The position numbers and the translations under genes were made by a program. 64,000 bases of DNA from Diogma glabrata (taxonomy: Eukaryota > Arthropoda > Insecta > Diptera > Cylindrotomidae), in assembly GCA_963693315.1 (NCBI GenBank), contig OY856186.1, positions 370,972,850 to 371,036,849 on the forward strand. Direction: 5' to 3'. Each line of letters starts with the position of its first letter. The first letter of the stretch is position 1. Positions 35,301 through 49,380 of this stretch are shown piece after piece. A model generated the notes under the pieces. The model did no database searches. It saw nothing but the letters and a program-made list of their open reading frames with translations, and was not told the origin of the DNA.

Positions 35301-36987
35301 TCAGGAGTCACTAAATTCATTTAAGAGACGTTGGTACATAAACAACGGCTATGAGATCTCAAGGATGAGTCCCCTAAAGAAAAAAATCACCTTAGATTAT
35401 TCTGATATATTTTAGCATAACTATTAGGCACGTATTTTGTCAATTTGGAATATATATGGTCTGATCCAATTTATCCACATGTCAATAATTATTTGTATTC
35501 CGGACCTCAGCAATATCATTGATTTTTTTGGTTGCTTGTTGACTGACATTAGATTTATGAATATTTGCATTAAATATGTAACGAAATAAATAAATCAAAC
35601 GCCTAGCCATTGGGTTTAAAAAGTGTGTAGAACGGTTATCATTTCATATGAATAAATATTTTCAAGTTTTATTGTAATTGCATATGCTTTATTAGATCCA
35701 TTTTTCATTTATATTTTATTCACCAAACGATCTATTAAACCATTTTCACCGATATTCATTACATAAAAATAACAAAATTCAATATTACAATAATTTAATT
35801 ATTACAATAATTAATTACAATAATTTATTTAATTTTAAATAATAAAAATTTGGAAATATGAGCAATTCTATTTGATAAATAAATTAATACTGTAATCGAT
35901 ACTGTTTCGATAATTAAATCGATACTGACCAATCGAACAGATTGATCGAGTTTTTATTAGCGAGAACTTTCTATATCTGTTTCTCGTTACATATAACTTG
36001 ATCACCCTTACGTCCAATACTTATTAAATATTTCCATCACATGATCTTAAAATGCAGTTTTAGTTAAATAAGATGTAAAAAGAAAAAGGGTAAAATAAGG
36101 TTATGCCTCTCTCTACCGAAACAAAATTACTCTTCGCGATATTTATACCATACCAACAAAAATCAACACTCATACTAACACGAAAATCAAAAAGTAATAA
36201 CTTGCATTTTATAAATTTTGAACAACCGTCATCTCATTTACATTGGATAATTTGACGACAGTTTTATGAAATTTGTATGACCTACTTTGTATTATTGTTG
36301 TAGATCAAATAAAATAATAAATTGATTTACGAAGTTTCTTTGAATGTTTTCGTTTTTTTTTAATTTTCATGTTGATATGTAAGACTGAAATAGGGTAGTG
36401 AATTATTTAGATGATTTTGATTCTTAATACAGCGTGAGAATTGAAATGTGGCCGGTCGTTACAGTCTTTAATGGGATGATGAATGATATATGGTTAACTT
36501 TTTTGAACGATATTCGGGTAGTCTTAATTAACACTCAATCTTGATATGTTACTGAAAAGCATCAACAAAACTGACTAAATCGTTGAGAATTGTTTAACGG
36601 TACTATCAAAGTTTGAAATAAATATCTCAATATTTTGCATGCCAACCGAGAAAAAAACAAAATATCATCAATTTAAAAAAAACATAAACCAACACTGCAG
36701 TTCCTGACTTAGTCCAGGAATGTAAAGCTACATCATTTCGCTTCATCATTTTTTAGAATCAGTGCTGTCAGTTCAAACTGTCCGCTTGCAGCAACGACTA
36801 CACTGTCCAATCTAGCGCTTTATACTTAATTTTAATGGAGATTTTAATCGAGGACACCCAGAAGGACATCTGACAAAAATTATCCTTCATACATTAACAT
36901 TTGAGAGACCCTTCCAAGTAATTAGTTATATTGAATAATAATGATAAAACTCATCCAGCTCCACAGTTTGTAATAGTCGCATACGGT
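32336..36987. other. 4.6 kb of AT-rich DNA without recognisable features
   Basis: No frame above about 60 codons carries a domain, and no long repeat pair was noticed. Weakly recurring 'gaacgaccga' and 'cgaacgac' words occur at 32920-33450. It may be old, fully decayed repeat sequence or plain intergenic DNA. Confidence 0.5.
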
Positions 36988-37865
36988 TTAAGTGTTACAA
37001 TAGTTTCATATATTTACTAAAGTATAGAGTAGAATTGCTTTAAAAAAAATGGTCCATCAAGCCGAATTTTTGTGAAAGTGAAAGTGAGATTGTAAAAGTA
37101 AAGAGTATATTACTTTCAGATACACTCTTTTACAATCTCACTTTGACTTTCACAAAAATCCGAATCGACGGACCATTTTGCTTTTTTTGAGCAATTCAAT
37201 TTACGCTACAATTTGATAAAACGAAGTATACTTGCTTTCCTTAGCACCTTTATACAGTGAAATACTTCGGTTTTATTTTTCATCTTTGTATTTTATTTGA
37301 AAATTGTTTTTAGACATTTTAAACAAAATTGTTTAAAAACCATTCAATTAAAACTAAATTTTTCGTTCAGTTTTAAGCTTTTGCTGAAAAATTTAACTTT
37401 TTAATTTGTTTTAGTGGTCAATAAATTAAGGGCTATGATCAATACAAATATTACAATAAAACTTCGCCCATTCGTTTAAATTTTAAACGTTAACGTGGAA
37501 TTTCTTTATTCTCTTTACAATAGTTCAAATTAAATCGCTCATTTTCCCAAGAGTTTAAAGTTTTTGTTATATTTGATTTAATTTTGTTATATTTTGTTTT
37601 AAATTTGTAAAACTACAATTATTTAACATAAAATATAAAAAATTAAATCAAAAAATCAAAATGGTCCGTCGAGCCGGATTTTTGTGAAAGTCAAAGTGAG
37701 ATTGTAAAAGGGTGTATCTGAAAGTAACATACTCTTTACTTTCAGATACACTTTTACAATCTTACTTTGACTTCCACAAAAATCCAGCTTAATGGACCAT
37801 TTTTTTTAAAGCAATTTTATTCTATACTTTAGTATATACATATATGAAACTATTGTAACACTTAA
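36988..37865. mobile_element. 878-bp nested foldback element
   Basis: The outer arms 'ttaagtgttacaatagtttc' (36988 on) and their reverse complement at the right end (to 37865) pair through 'tactaaagtatagagtagaa' and 'ttgctttaaaaaaaatggtc' type sequence, about 60 bp. Just inside each arm lies a further palindrome of about 135-145 bp (37047-37179 and 37658-37804), with 'atggtcc', 'atttttgtgaaagt', 'gtgagattgtaaaag' and their complements around 'tactttcagatacac'. It is non-coding. The centre, 37180-37657, is AT-rich. No target duplication is clear. Confidence 0.8.
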
Positions 37866-37934
37866 GATATGATCACAAGATATGATTTGTTGTAGTTACA
37901 CTAAGTCCAAAAATAATTCACTTTAAAATTAAAA

Positions 37935-38130
37935 AAAAATAAAGTTTAAACAAAATTGATTTGATTTTTAATTTTTATTTTACTACGCGTTTCAATCTGA
38001 TGCAGATCATCGGCAGGTAATATTTTGTAACTCAGTTAAAATCTGTCGATGATCTGCATCAGATTGAAATGCGAAGTAAAATAAAAAATTATATAAAAAT
38101 TAAAAAACAAATCAATTCTGTTTATTTTTT
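37935..38130. repeat. 196-bp inverted repeat
   Basis: The left arm 'caaaattgatttgattttta' through 'ttcaatctgatgcagatcat' pairs with the right arm 'atgatctgcatcagattgaa' through 'aaatcaattctgttta'. The loop is about 26 nt. Likely a small foldback MITE. Confidence 0.75.
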
Positions 38131-40655
38131 TTTTTATTTTTTAGTGCAACTACAAAAAATTATATATTAAAATAGATAATTCACGTCACACCGAAATTGT
38201 TTTTCATATAACAAATATAACAAAATCTTTAAATTTTTAAACTTTTATTTTGACATAACATAAAACTCACCTAAAATAATGCTGTTAAAAATAAAAACAA
38301 TATATACCTCAAAAACTTCAAATTCTAAACAAAAGGGCGTGGTTTGATTTTGACTTTAGTATTGAGAAATATCTTTTAGCTCAGCTTAACTAGTATTTCG
38401 TACTAAAACATAGTCATATTTGTTTTAAATGTCTAAAAAGCAACAGATTTTGTTAACTGATTTTGGTGTGGATTATAACCTGAATATTTTCATGTCACCT
38501 AACGGCTAACATAGCCCTACCATTTTGAAAAAAATTAAAAATAAAGATTGTGCTGTATTGTGCTCCAGTTGTGCTGAATGTGCTACTCAGAAAGAGTGCC
38601 ATACTACCAATGAAAAATAGTTGGCACACTGAAACAATTTTTCGAGCAGAAGCTAGCCCCGCCATTTTGAAAAAAATTAGAAACGAAGATTGTCTTGTAT
38701 TGTGCTCGAGTTGTGCTGGTTGTGCTATTCAGAAAAAAATTTCATATCCCTAGTGGAAAAATTTTATAACACTAAAATCATTTTTCCGAGTAAAAGTTGG
38801 CCACGCCATTTTGGAAAAAATAAAAACAAAGGGTGTTAGAGTTGTGCTATTTCTGCTACTCCAAAACAAATTTGTACCACCAGCAGAATAATTTAAACAT
38901 GCTGAAACGATTTTTCGAGTTGAAGTTAGCCCCACCATTATGAAAAAAATTAAAAGCAAAGGCTGTGCTAGGATTGTGCTGATTTTGCTACTCAGAAATA
39001 GCCATTTTGGAAAAAACAAAAACAAAAGAAGTGCTGTATTGTGTTTAACATGTGCTGGTTGTGCTACTGAAAAAAATATGGTATCACCAACAGAATAATT
39101 TAAACCAAGCTAAAACCATTTTTCGAATGAAATTTAGCCCCGCCATTTTGCAAAAAAAAACAAAGAAGAAAGGTTATGCTGTATTATGCTACAGTTGTGC
39201 TGGATGTGCCACTCAAAAAGAATCCCATATCGACAATGAATAAAAGTTGGCACGCTAAAACGATTTTTCGAGCAGAAAAATATTTTCGAGCAGAAAGCTT
39301 TCGAGGAGAAGGTGAAGCAGAGGTTAGCCCCACCATTTTGAAAAAAATGAAAAACAAAGGTTGTTATGTATTGTACTCTAGTTGTGCTGGTTGTGCTACT
39401 CAGAAAGAATTGCATACACTGAGAGAAATGGTATTCTAATATTAAGCAAAACATGTTCTCAAATACAGAAAGTCAACATCGATGAAAATTTCAGACTAAA
39501 TAATTTGAAATAAGAATTTGTGGCATAAATTAAGATAAAATAGATGAACTTTAGCAATCCACTAATTCTATAAATTGAAATTTTTTGTGTCAACTTCATC
39601 AATTTATTAGTTGCACAATTCAATTCATTTATTCTACGTTTATGGATTATTTTTATTGTTTAAAGAATTCTATTCTCTAAATTGACATACAAAACATTGA
39701 TAAAATTGTCACATATTTATTCTCAATTAGAGTAAAAAATTTAGAATTAAATTTGGAAAACCGATTTCTTGAATCGTTATTTGTGATTTCGTTTATTTTG
39801 AGACGTTTATTCTTAAATTTAAATAATTTCGTGAACATTGAAATTTATAATTGTCAAATAGATATGCTTTATTCAAGCAATTTAGCGAAATATTGTTCTT
39901 GATTCGTGTATATTGATATTGACATCAGAACGATGCTGATGGTGATTCGTCTTCTTGTTTGATTAGTTAAAATCGAGAACATTAATGATTATTACAAGTT
40001 TTCGTTGCTAATTTTGAGAATAACTTGACTTAGGACTCATAAATTATGGTTTCAACAGTATTCCTAATCAGTTTATGTTTACATGTTAAAGAAGTTTTGC
40101 TTTGTTCTCATGTGTGTTAAAAAGTGTTAATAGTGAAAGAAATTATGTATGTTTAGTGCAATTAAATTTTATTGAAAGTGAAAACGGTTCAGTTTGTTGT
40201 TTTATATGATTATTATTTTAATCACTGGTTGTAAAATTCGATAAACGATCTGCAAACAAAACTTAATTCGCGTATGCTGACCCAAAAAGGATTTTCTAGA
40301 TAAACTTGAAAAATGTGTTGCGTTTTGATTAAAACATAAAGAAATAGGAATAGCCGAATTAAATTTTTTCTTAGGTATAGGTGTCTTGCTTGACAGAAAA
40401 TTATACAATTCGAGCATTGTGATTATTATTGGTTATTAGATTATACACTTGAAAAAAACTAATTAAGTTCACAATTTTTTTTGTAAAATCTGTTTAAATA
40501 TTGTAAACATAAAAAAAAATTATGTTAAAACTCCACAGATTGTTTGTAAAAAAATGCTTCTTTTATTTATTAAAAAAAAATACAGGCCTTAGAAAAAATT
40601 TTGTCTATTGTATTTTGTAATTTTGTGAAGAAGTTTCTGAGTGTTTTTATACAAA

Positions 40656-41128
40656 ATAGGTTTTTTTAAAATTAGAACCTATACATTTAATATTTTTTTT
40701 TAATTAAGTAAATCAAACTACACACTTTTTGCATACAAAATTTTTTTGTAAAGTGTACGATTTTGTAGATATGACGAAAATTGATTTGCACTAAAGCAAA
40801 CGTGTCTTCGCTAAGTTCTTCAGAAAAAAAATTAAATTTCGATAAATTAAAAAAAAACAATGAAAATCATTCATTAATTTAAATATTATTGCATCGTGGT
40901 CTACTGCGTGAAATTGATTTTCGTTGTTTTTTTTTGATTTATTGAAATTTTATTTTTTTTCTGAAGAACTTAGCGAAGACACGTTTGCTTTAGTGCAAAT
41001 CAATTTTCATCATATCTACAAAATCGTACACTTTACAAAAAAATTTTGTAAGCAAAAAGTGTGTAGTTTGATTTATTTAATTAAAAAAAAATATTAAATG
41101 TATAGGTTCTAATTTAAAAAAAACCTAT
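40656..41128. mobile_element. 470-bp near-perfect hairpin element
   Basis: The left arm from 'ataggtttttttaaaattag' to 'ttcttcagaaaaaaaatt' pairs with the right arm from 'ttttttctgaagaacttag' to 'aaaaaaaacctat', including 'gcactaaagcaaacgtgtct' and its exact complement. Arms are about 200 nt and the loop about 50-70 nt. It is non-coding. The high arm identity suggests a recent origin or gene conversion between arms. Confidence 0.85.
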
Positions 41129-41284
41129 TGTGGCATATATCTCCAATACTTATGAGTTTCAAGGTCATTCAATATTACCATTGGACGTCCCCCTCGACGC
41201 TTAACAAATATCACCTTGTGTTATTTTGTCCCATCTAGCATGGTTCTCGAGATAAAAGCCTGGCATTTTTTAAAAAACTCACCC
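41129..41284 (+). mobile_element. Possible terminal fragment of a DNA transposon
   Basis: Less AT-rich segment ending 'ttttaaaaaactcaccctgta' just before a (TA)n tract. The terminus CACCCTGTA is the complement of the TACAGGGTG end seen at 61715, so it may be the other end of a related mariner-like element. No transposase sequence is present. Confidence 0.4.
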
Positions 41285-41544
<260 letters not shown>

Positions 41545-43262
41545 ATATTATAGAATAATTATACTCAATCCAAAAATTTTTATAAATGTACTCTAGAAAA
41601 CATGTGTTAATTTGAATGTGTGTTTAAACTATACTTCACTTGATCTTAAATAACAATAAAAATTTCTGTACGCACACTTATTCTTAAATAAAGTACATTT
41701 TGTTCTTAAAAATAACCAAATATACTCAAATTGAGTTTAATTTTGAAAAGTTTAACGATCTTTATCCAATAGTTTTCTTGTATTTAGAATGGTTTTCTCA
41801 AAATGAATTAAATTTAAAAAGTCTTAACAGTTTTTAACTCATATTATTCTCTATTTTGAAATAAAATATTCTCAATAACAGAAAATTTAGTCATAAATGG
41901 AGTTTAACTTAAAAAATGGTTTATAATTTCGTAAAATAAAAATTTCTCATATTAACAATATAATACTCTAAATAAGAAACTGTATTTGCATAAATCATAC
42001 TATAAATTCTCAACATCAGAATTTAACATATTAACAAATCATCATAGCTCTATTCTGCAAATAAGAATATGTTGAGAAAAGTTATTCTTGGCGCACATTT
42101 AAGCAACTTTTATGCATAATTTTGTACCTATTTCACTTGAACTGAGTAATCTTTTTTTTCAGTGTATAAGCAATGAATAAAAGTTGGCAGACTAAAGCTA
42201 TTTTTCGAGCAGACGCTAGCCCCGCTACATTGAAAAAAATAAAAAACAAAGGTTGTACTGCATTGTGCTTGAGTTGACCTGTCTGTGCTACTCAGATAAA
42301 AATTTCGTATTCCTAACAGAAAAATTGTATAACACTAACATCATTTCTTCAAATAGAAGTTAAGCCCGCCATTTTGGACAAAAAGAAAAAAATTGAGTGC
42401 TGTATTGTGTTAAACTTGTTCGGGTTGTGCTACTCCAAAACAAATTCGTACCCACCAACAGAAAAATTTAAACACGCTAAAACAATTTTTAGAGTAGAAG
42501 TTAGCCTTGCCATTTACCAAAACATAAAAAAAAGGATAGCGGGGCTAACTTCTGCTTAACCTTCTGCTCGAAAGCTTTCTGCTCGAAAATATCCTTCTGC
42601 TCGAAAAATCGTTTTAGCGTGCCAACTTTTATTCGTTATTGGTATGGGATTCTTTTTGAGTGGCACATCCAGCACAACTGTAGCACACTACAGCACAACC
42701 TTTCTTCTTTGTTTTTTTGCAAAATGGCGGGGCTGACTTTCATTCGAAAAATGGTTTTAGCTTGGCTTATATTATTCTGTTGGTGATACGATATTTTTTT
42801 CAGTAGCACAACCAGCACATGTTAAACACAATACAACACTTCTTTTGTTTTTGATTTTTTCCAAAATGGCGGGGCTAACTTCTATTCGAAAAAAATGATG
42901 CTAACTTTATAAAAAAATTCTGTTAGCGTTATGAAATTTTTGTCTAAGTAGCACAACCAGTACAACTCGAGCACAATACAGCACAACCTTTGCTTTTAAT
43001 TTTTTTTAATTTCAAAATGGCGGAGCTAACTTTTGCTCGAAAAGTCGTTTTAGCGTGCCAATTTTTTTTCATTGATAATATGGAACTATTTCTGAGTAAC
43101 ACAACCAGCACAACCCTAGCACAATACAGTACAAACTTTGCTTTTAATTTTTTCAAAATGGAGGGGCTAACTTCAACTCGAAAAATCGATTCAGCGTGAT
43201 TATATTATTCACCTGGTGGTACAAATTTGTTTTCGAGTAGCACAAATAGCCCAACTCTAAGG

Positions 43263-46180
43263 CTAAGCTAGGTGACATAATATTTTCACCATATAGTGTT
43301 ACTCGTCCGGCTGACAGTAGTTTCGCAGTTGCACGAGTTTACAAAAAACGTACACAATGCCTAATTTCCAAAAACACCGTTACTTTTATTTTAAGTTGAG
43401 AGGAATTAGTTAAGATTCAGAAAAGGTAAACTTCATTCTCATGAATTATAATTTTCTGGATTTTACTTAAATCTAACTTTGATTCAATGATGTTGGTGAC
43501 TGCAAAATTTCAGATATTAGATTTGCTACCAAAGTTCATGTCTTGGCAAACACAGATATTTGCTTTAAAACTCTAGTCGCTATGAATAAAAAATCTGTTA
43601 GTCTAATATTCGCTGATCTTATTCTAAAATATTGCAGTGGTAGATTACTATTGAATTGTCCGACTCGTATATTTTCGTTTAGTGGAACTTCATTTCAAAA
43701 TTTACTCGAGCCGTAAGAGATCACATGAATTGCAAAAGACTAGAATCATAACTTATGTAAACACGTTTACCAGATTCAATTGAAATATTTGTCGGTAAGA
43801 TTTTTCTGTACGACCTAATTCTAAATATTCATGAACACATAAAACACTAAAGACATATTCTTTACCAATTGATTTGCATTTAACTTGCATTCTTGTGCGT
43901 AAAATTTTCTTGCTGTTATAGAATAAAAAAATGAACAGAATAAAAAAATAAGTATTTATTTTATGTTGTTGCGCAAAAATTTTTGAATCAGCGCAAAACA
44001 ATAAACAAATTTACTTGATTGTTTCAAACTGTGAAATAAATTTTATTTGGTTGTATTTTATAAAAATTTTTGGTTGCATTTTTCTTTTATAAATTCAAAC
44101 AAATGTACATATTCTTCTCTCGAACAGTAATCTCGAATTTTCTTCTATTCGTTTAATTTTTTTTATCTATGAATTGTTAAATAATTTAACTTAAATTATT
44201 ACATGTTACTTTGTCAAGAGGCTAAAATGTTAAATTGGCTCGCTCATTGTAAACTTTTCTAAAAAAAAAATATATCGTTAAACACTAACCCAATAAAATA
44301 CTATAACTACGTAACCAGTCGTTACCAATAATGAATAAACTTTTTAATTATTTCTCGCAAAAATATTTCAAAATAATATAATATAAACATATTTCAATTT
44401 TAAAAAAATTAATGACTGCACATTCACATGAACCATCTAATTACAACTGCATTCAATTACACAAACAAGTTTTGTTTGTTCTCTATACAATTTACAACAT
44501 TTTCGTTTCCTTTCATTAAAAATTGTATGTGCGAACAAGTTCTACAATTTGCTGTTAATTTGATTTAACTTACTTAACTTAGTTGATAATTACAAAATGT
44601 GGAACATATACTCTGTACTGTATGACCTCTACTAAATTAATGTGGTAAATTTAGGAATTTCATCCATAACAATAACATTACTCATCTTAATGTCGGTACA
44701 ACACAAAATACATTCATTAATAAAAATTAGCACTAAACAATAAAGTAATATTTACTTAACGAAAATATTTTAATGGAAATGTTTTTTCATTCTCTTTTTC
44801 TTGTCGTAACTAACTATTTTTTTTTTTTTTTTTTTTTTTAATAAAATGTGTTGTGTAGTAGGAATTACAATATGTGTCCCAACAACACATACAAACCTTT
44901 TAAGACCAAGGTCCCACAACAACATACGTTCAAAGGTGTTGATGGACGTAAATCTTTCTTTTTTTGTTTTTTTATATTTTTTCTTAAAGAATGGATAACT
45001 AAACAAAAAATCCTATCACTGACAAAATATGACATAGGCCAATATTTTATGATAGAATAGAGAAAATAAAAGTAAATTAAAAAGTAAATAGCAAATTTTT
45101 ACAAAAATTTGCTGAAACAAAACAAAAATATAGTTGCCAATAATCCAGCCGGTTGCATATTCCTTGATCCTGTGACGCACCGTCTTTCTTGAAGATCAAA
45201 GCCCACACATAGTTATATGAAGGCTCGTTTCCTCAAGGAAGCAATAGCGTCTCATCATCAAGGATTATTTCACAGCTAAGATTGAGGGTGCTACCGTTGA
45301 CTGAATACAGTTCATCCGCCACCACCCCTAAGATGTCACCTTGGCTAGTGATATCTCACTGCTATTGCCAGTGGTATGTGATATCTCACGTTAACTCATA
45401 TGCCAATAGCAGGGACTGGAGTACGCGGGATTGTCACACCCGTAGATCAAAAATAAAAAAAAAAATTTCAAAACAATAAAAACTGATCCCTCCATGCGGA
45501 GGGAGTAGCTAAGAAACATAAATGTTTTATTTATTTATTTAATTAAAATTATAATTAAATTTTATATATATTTTCAACAATAAATTTTAGATTTTTTGAT
45601 TTTCAAAATAGAATTTTGGCTCAGAAAATTTATATTTTTTTCTATTGTTATACTTGAAATAAAGAAGATTGGATATGTAGAACAAAAGTGTGAGCAATGC
45701 GATGATATATAGTTCTATAATAACTACAGAGCGTCGAAAATGTTTACATTTAAATTGGACTTTTGTTTAAAATAATTCACTTAAATAACTTATATACTTT
45801 ATCGCCTTTCACCATATCGCGTTCTGTTAAAAGACCTATTTCTATTCGAACTATTTTTATGAAATTTTAATTAATTTCTTCCTACTGGGCAGAGTGTTCA
45901 GAAGGCAACCGGGACCAGTAGAAAAAGTCGAAAATGAATGAACTGAATCATCGCAAAAGGAATTGTATCGCCCAAAACCAAGGCAAATTAACTATTGCGA
46001 GACTAATAACTTCAGTCCGATTAGTATTTTTTCATATTCCCTAAAATATTTTCAGATTCTCACGAAGAACGACACCGCATTCTAGGTAGGTATGAAGCAA
46101 AGATGTCTCTAGGAGTGTGTCCTATCACACCTACTGCGGACGGTGATAGTAGGCCAGCTCAATGAATACTACATATTTTT
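43263..46180. other. AT-rich DNA with a small mixed block
   Basis: No gene recognised. A poly-T tract of about 23 lies at 44817-44839. At 45120-45450 is a less AT-rich block containing 'ctgctattgcca' and its complement 'tggcaatagcag'-like 'tgccaatagcag', with a repeated 'gtgatatctcac' motif (about 45350 and 45378). It is possibly a small decayed element. Confidence 0.45.
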
Positions 46181-46189
46181 TTGGAAAAA

Positions 46190-47390
46190 AAATTTGGTCA
46201 TCTCATATGGTGTTACTTTCGACAAGCGGCTCAAGTTGAGACCCAATGCGGAAACGCAACTCAAGATATGTAGCATTGCAAAAGGGTTTTTGACGGGAAA
46301 TGGGAGCTGACTTTAAAATTTTTCTACTGGGTTTATAAAGTAGTTTCCAGACCCATTGTCAGCTATGGGTCCCTTGCATGGTTCTGGAGATGTTTTGTTT
46401 GGAATGCGATGAAAGACTGGAGGCGGTACAAAGACTTGCTTCATTATACATATATGGAGGAAAAATCACCAACCTGTAGCGAGTCTTCTGGAAAAACACC
46501 TAAAAAATGTTTCCAGGACGACTGATGACACAGCCCATCTGACTATTTTTCAAAGGCAGAGTAGAGTTATAATTCCAACGATAGCAAACTTGTCTGTAGC
46601 TTGTTTGCTATTGAGTAGTGCGCCCAACACGTTGGACACCTACACATATGGATCACTCATTAAAAATGGTGCAGAAGCTGCGGTCTATTTTGGAAATGAA
46701 GATCTTAGGATGTAATTCCAGTTGGGAAATACTGCATAGTCCTTCAGGCTGAAGTATTCGTCATAAATGCAGCATCAAAGCGAGTAACGTTAGTGATCTG
46801 GTAAGGTCATTAAAATGTGTTACTGGTAATTAGGCGGCTCTAAGAGCTCTGTGGAACTACAGTAATAAACACACATAGTACAACCATGACCTAGGTTTTT
46901 GAGTTATTTCATGTGCAATAACAGAAAATCACTGGTATGGACACCAGGGCACAGTAGAAATATGGGGAACAGAAAGGCTAATGAGTTAGCAGAGATCTCG
47001 GCAGGCAAACTCATAGAATCTGAGCCACTAATTACTAAATTGAAAGGTAGGACACGTTCGCTACTCGAACAAGTTCTCCCACGATCAAGTACCGCCCACT
47101 GGAAGAATACAGAAGACCAATTCAGAGTTGAGCCGGTAAACCGGCCGGTAACAGGCCACCGTAATGATCCAACATAATGCTTTTGTATTAAAGATGTTGA
47201 AACAGTCCTCATATTATGGAAGAATGTTTGGCTCTCTCAGAACTCCGAAGCAGCAAAATATCAAAGGATAGAAGATTTCTAAAAAATAGACCAGTCAATG
47301 TTATTGGGTTTTTTCAAAAAGGTCTACCGCTTTTATAAATATGAGAATGGCATAAAGAAGTGCTACATGTCAGTCTATCACTAGATTGTC
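46190..47390 (+). pseudogene. LINE 3' fragment: RT C-terminus, RNase H, zinc finger
   Basis: Decayed end of a non-LTR retrotransposon ORF2 in shifting frames. At 46195-46260: ISYGVTFDKRLKLRPNAETQ, the RT segment that normally reads like 'YLGV..D..L'. At 46320-46400: FYWVYKVVSRPIVSYGSLAW, a typical RT thumb motif. At about 46740-46780: LQAEVFVINAA, an RNase H glutamate motif. At 46899-47010: KSLVWTPGHSRNMGNRKANELA, the RNase H His/Asp end (shown here with its core WTPGHS and KANELA). After that lies a decayed C-terminal region (VETVLH, ECLALSEL) like the Cys-rich tail of I/LOA/R1-type LINEs. Multiple stops and frameshifts are present. The poly-A tail was not identified. Confidence 0.85.
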
Positions 47391-47609
47391 GCTAAATCTT
47401 AAAAAAATATATAATTAGAATTAGTTTCTCGAAAGGCAACATTATGAACTTCGTCGCCTTGAATATCTATAGAATAAATGTTTCAATATTAAACGCATAG
47501 GAAGCCCACGATGCCTGATTGAATTTAATGAAATTTTTTTTCAAGATTTTAAGGTGCCATCATATCGAGGAACAAGTTTAAATGTTATTTTTTTTGCGGG
47601 TAACATAAA

Positions 47610-47945
47610 ATATGTATATCAATATTTCGATATATCGAAATTAACGATAATATCAATAATATCGATAATACCGATATATCGATATATCGATAATACCGAT
47701 ATATCGATATATCGATATTATCGATAATATCGATATATCGATATACCAATATATCGATATATCGATATACCAATATATCGATATATCGATATTATCGAAA
47801 TATCAATATTATCGATATATCGATATTATCGATATATCTATATTATCGATATATCGATATTATCGATGTATCGATAATTATCATGTCGATATCGATATTC
47901 GATATATCGATAATTATCGATATTTATCGATACATCGATATTTTT
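47610..47945. repeat. ATCGAT-rich tandem array
   Basis: About 335 bp made of TATCGATATATCGATA and ATTATCGAT variants. Every unit is self-complementary, so the array can fold locally at many positions. Open frames across it (YRYI repeats) are artefacts. Confidence 0.95.
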
Positions 47946-48775
47946 TTCCCAGCCCTAGTTCCTACTACACAGCAATTTTAGTAAAAAAAAATACCAAACA
48001 TATCACTGTTTTTTTCTCTACGATAAAACAAATTATTTCTGCTTTGTATTCCATTGAGGACACAAATAGATCGCTTAAACCTCAGACCGTAAAGATTAGC
48101 CTGGAGTCCTGGCTTACGACAATAGGTTTCATATTTGAAGCTAGCTCACTGTCAAATTTAGTGCTTCGGGTTGGTTTAAATTTTTAAACCTGTCAATAAT
48201 TTTTGATTCAGAAGTTTCTTTTTGGTATAAAGGAACTGCAAAAGGAAGTGTACAAAAATCTCGCTAGCACTAACAGTAGAGACTGGCCGAAGGGATATCT
48301 GCGCAAATAAACCAAGCATCTCTGAATCTTTAAGGAAAACTTACGCTGCTAGATAGAAAGGGGCCTCTTTAACGACTTATAGCTATTTTGTATGTCTTAA
48401 AATTGATTACGATAAAGTCGGCTTTAAGTGGAGTTCGCCTAACTGGTGGAACATGATACGAGGTTTTTGTTTATTTGAAAAACTTTTCAACCTAAAAAAC
48501 AATACTGGGTCGATCTGGAATTATATACGAGTTTGTTCTATGAAGGCTTATTTTGGTTTTGGATATTCCCTTAACTAAAAACCAAGTCTCTGGTAGTAAA
48601 AGCCATTTGAAGTTGCAACCCCAAGAACACGCCAATTTGGGTTGAATCGTATTCTTCTTAGCCTATGCCCAATTTGACGCGAGTCTGATGGAGCACAAGC
48701 TTGTTTGATATAAATTATTCTAATTGGATAATCTAATTAGATAATTAGATCTAGTCATTATTTAATATGCTCGGC
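47946..48775. other. Non-coding stretch, unrecognised
   Basis: Moderately AT-rich. No domain is seen in any frame. Given the LINE fragments on both sides it may be decayed LINE sequence, but I could not match any motif. Confidence 0.4.
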
Positions 48776-49380
48776 TGAATCAACGTGGGCATCAGGAGTT
48801 GGATCCGATACCATCATTGAAACATTTAATTTAATTTTCTAAATGTAATAATCGTAGTTATGCTGGCGTGTGAGTGATCTTGGTTCCTTCGGCTGTTGGG
48901 GTCGTCAGAGTTCCTGTTATTTGTTTTCGCTTATTTAATTCCGTTTACACAGTTTCATTTGCGTGCATATTGATTATTTGCAATGAACTGGGTAAGATTA
49001 CTTTTTGGATGCATTTGGGATGATTCCACGAAAAAGTCCACTATAAGGTCAATTTAAAATATTCCACAGATAAGAACAATATGCAACCAAATGTTAATAA
49101 TGTGAAGTATATTTAAAGAATTACAACACATTTTAACGTAATATTAAGTTTAAGACATGTTGTGTCATGATTTTGCCAAACGCACAATATAAGATGCATT
49201 CTTGTACATTTATCAGTCGTATTTGATGTTTCGGTAGAAACAGATTGGTGGTACAACAATTATTTGTGAACGGTGAAAATATAGTTTAGGACTTTGTTTA
49301 AAGAAATTTCATATAAAACCCGACGATTCAAGGTAAGCAAAATTACTTTTTTTATGCTCAATTGGGTTTCTAGTATTGGT

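Noticed and set aside
38550..39439. Cys-rich small proteins (LCSSCAGCA type) in several frames
   Set aside because: They repeat with the satellite unit and appear on both strands and in both array orientations, so they reflect the repeat and not selection.
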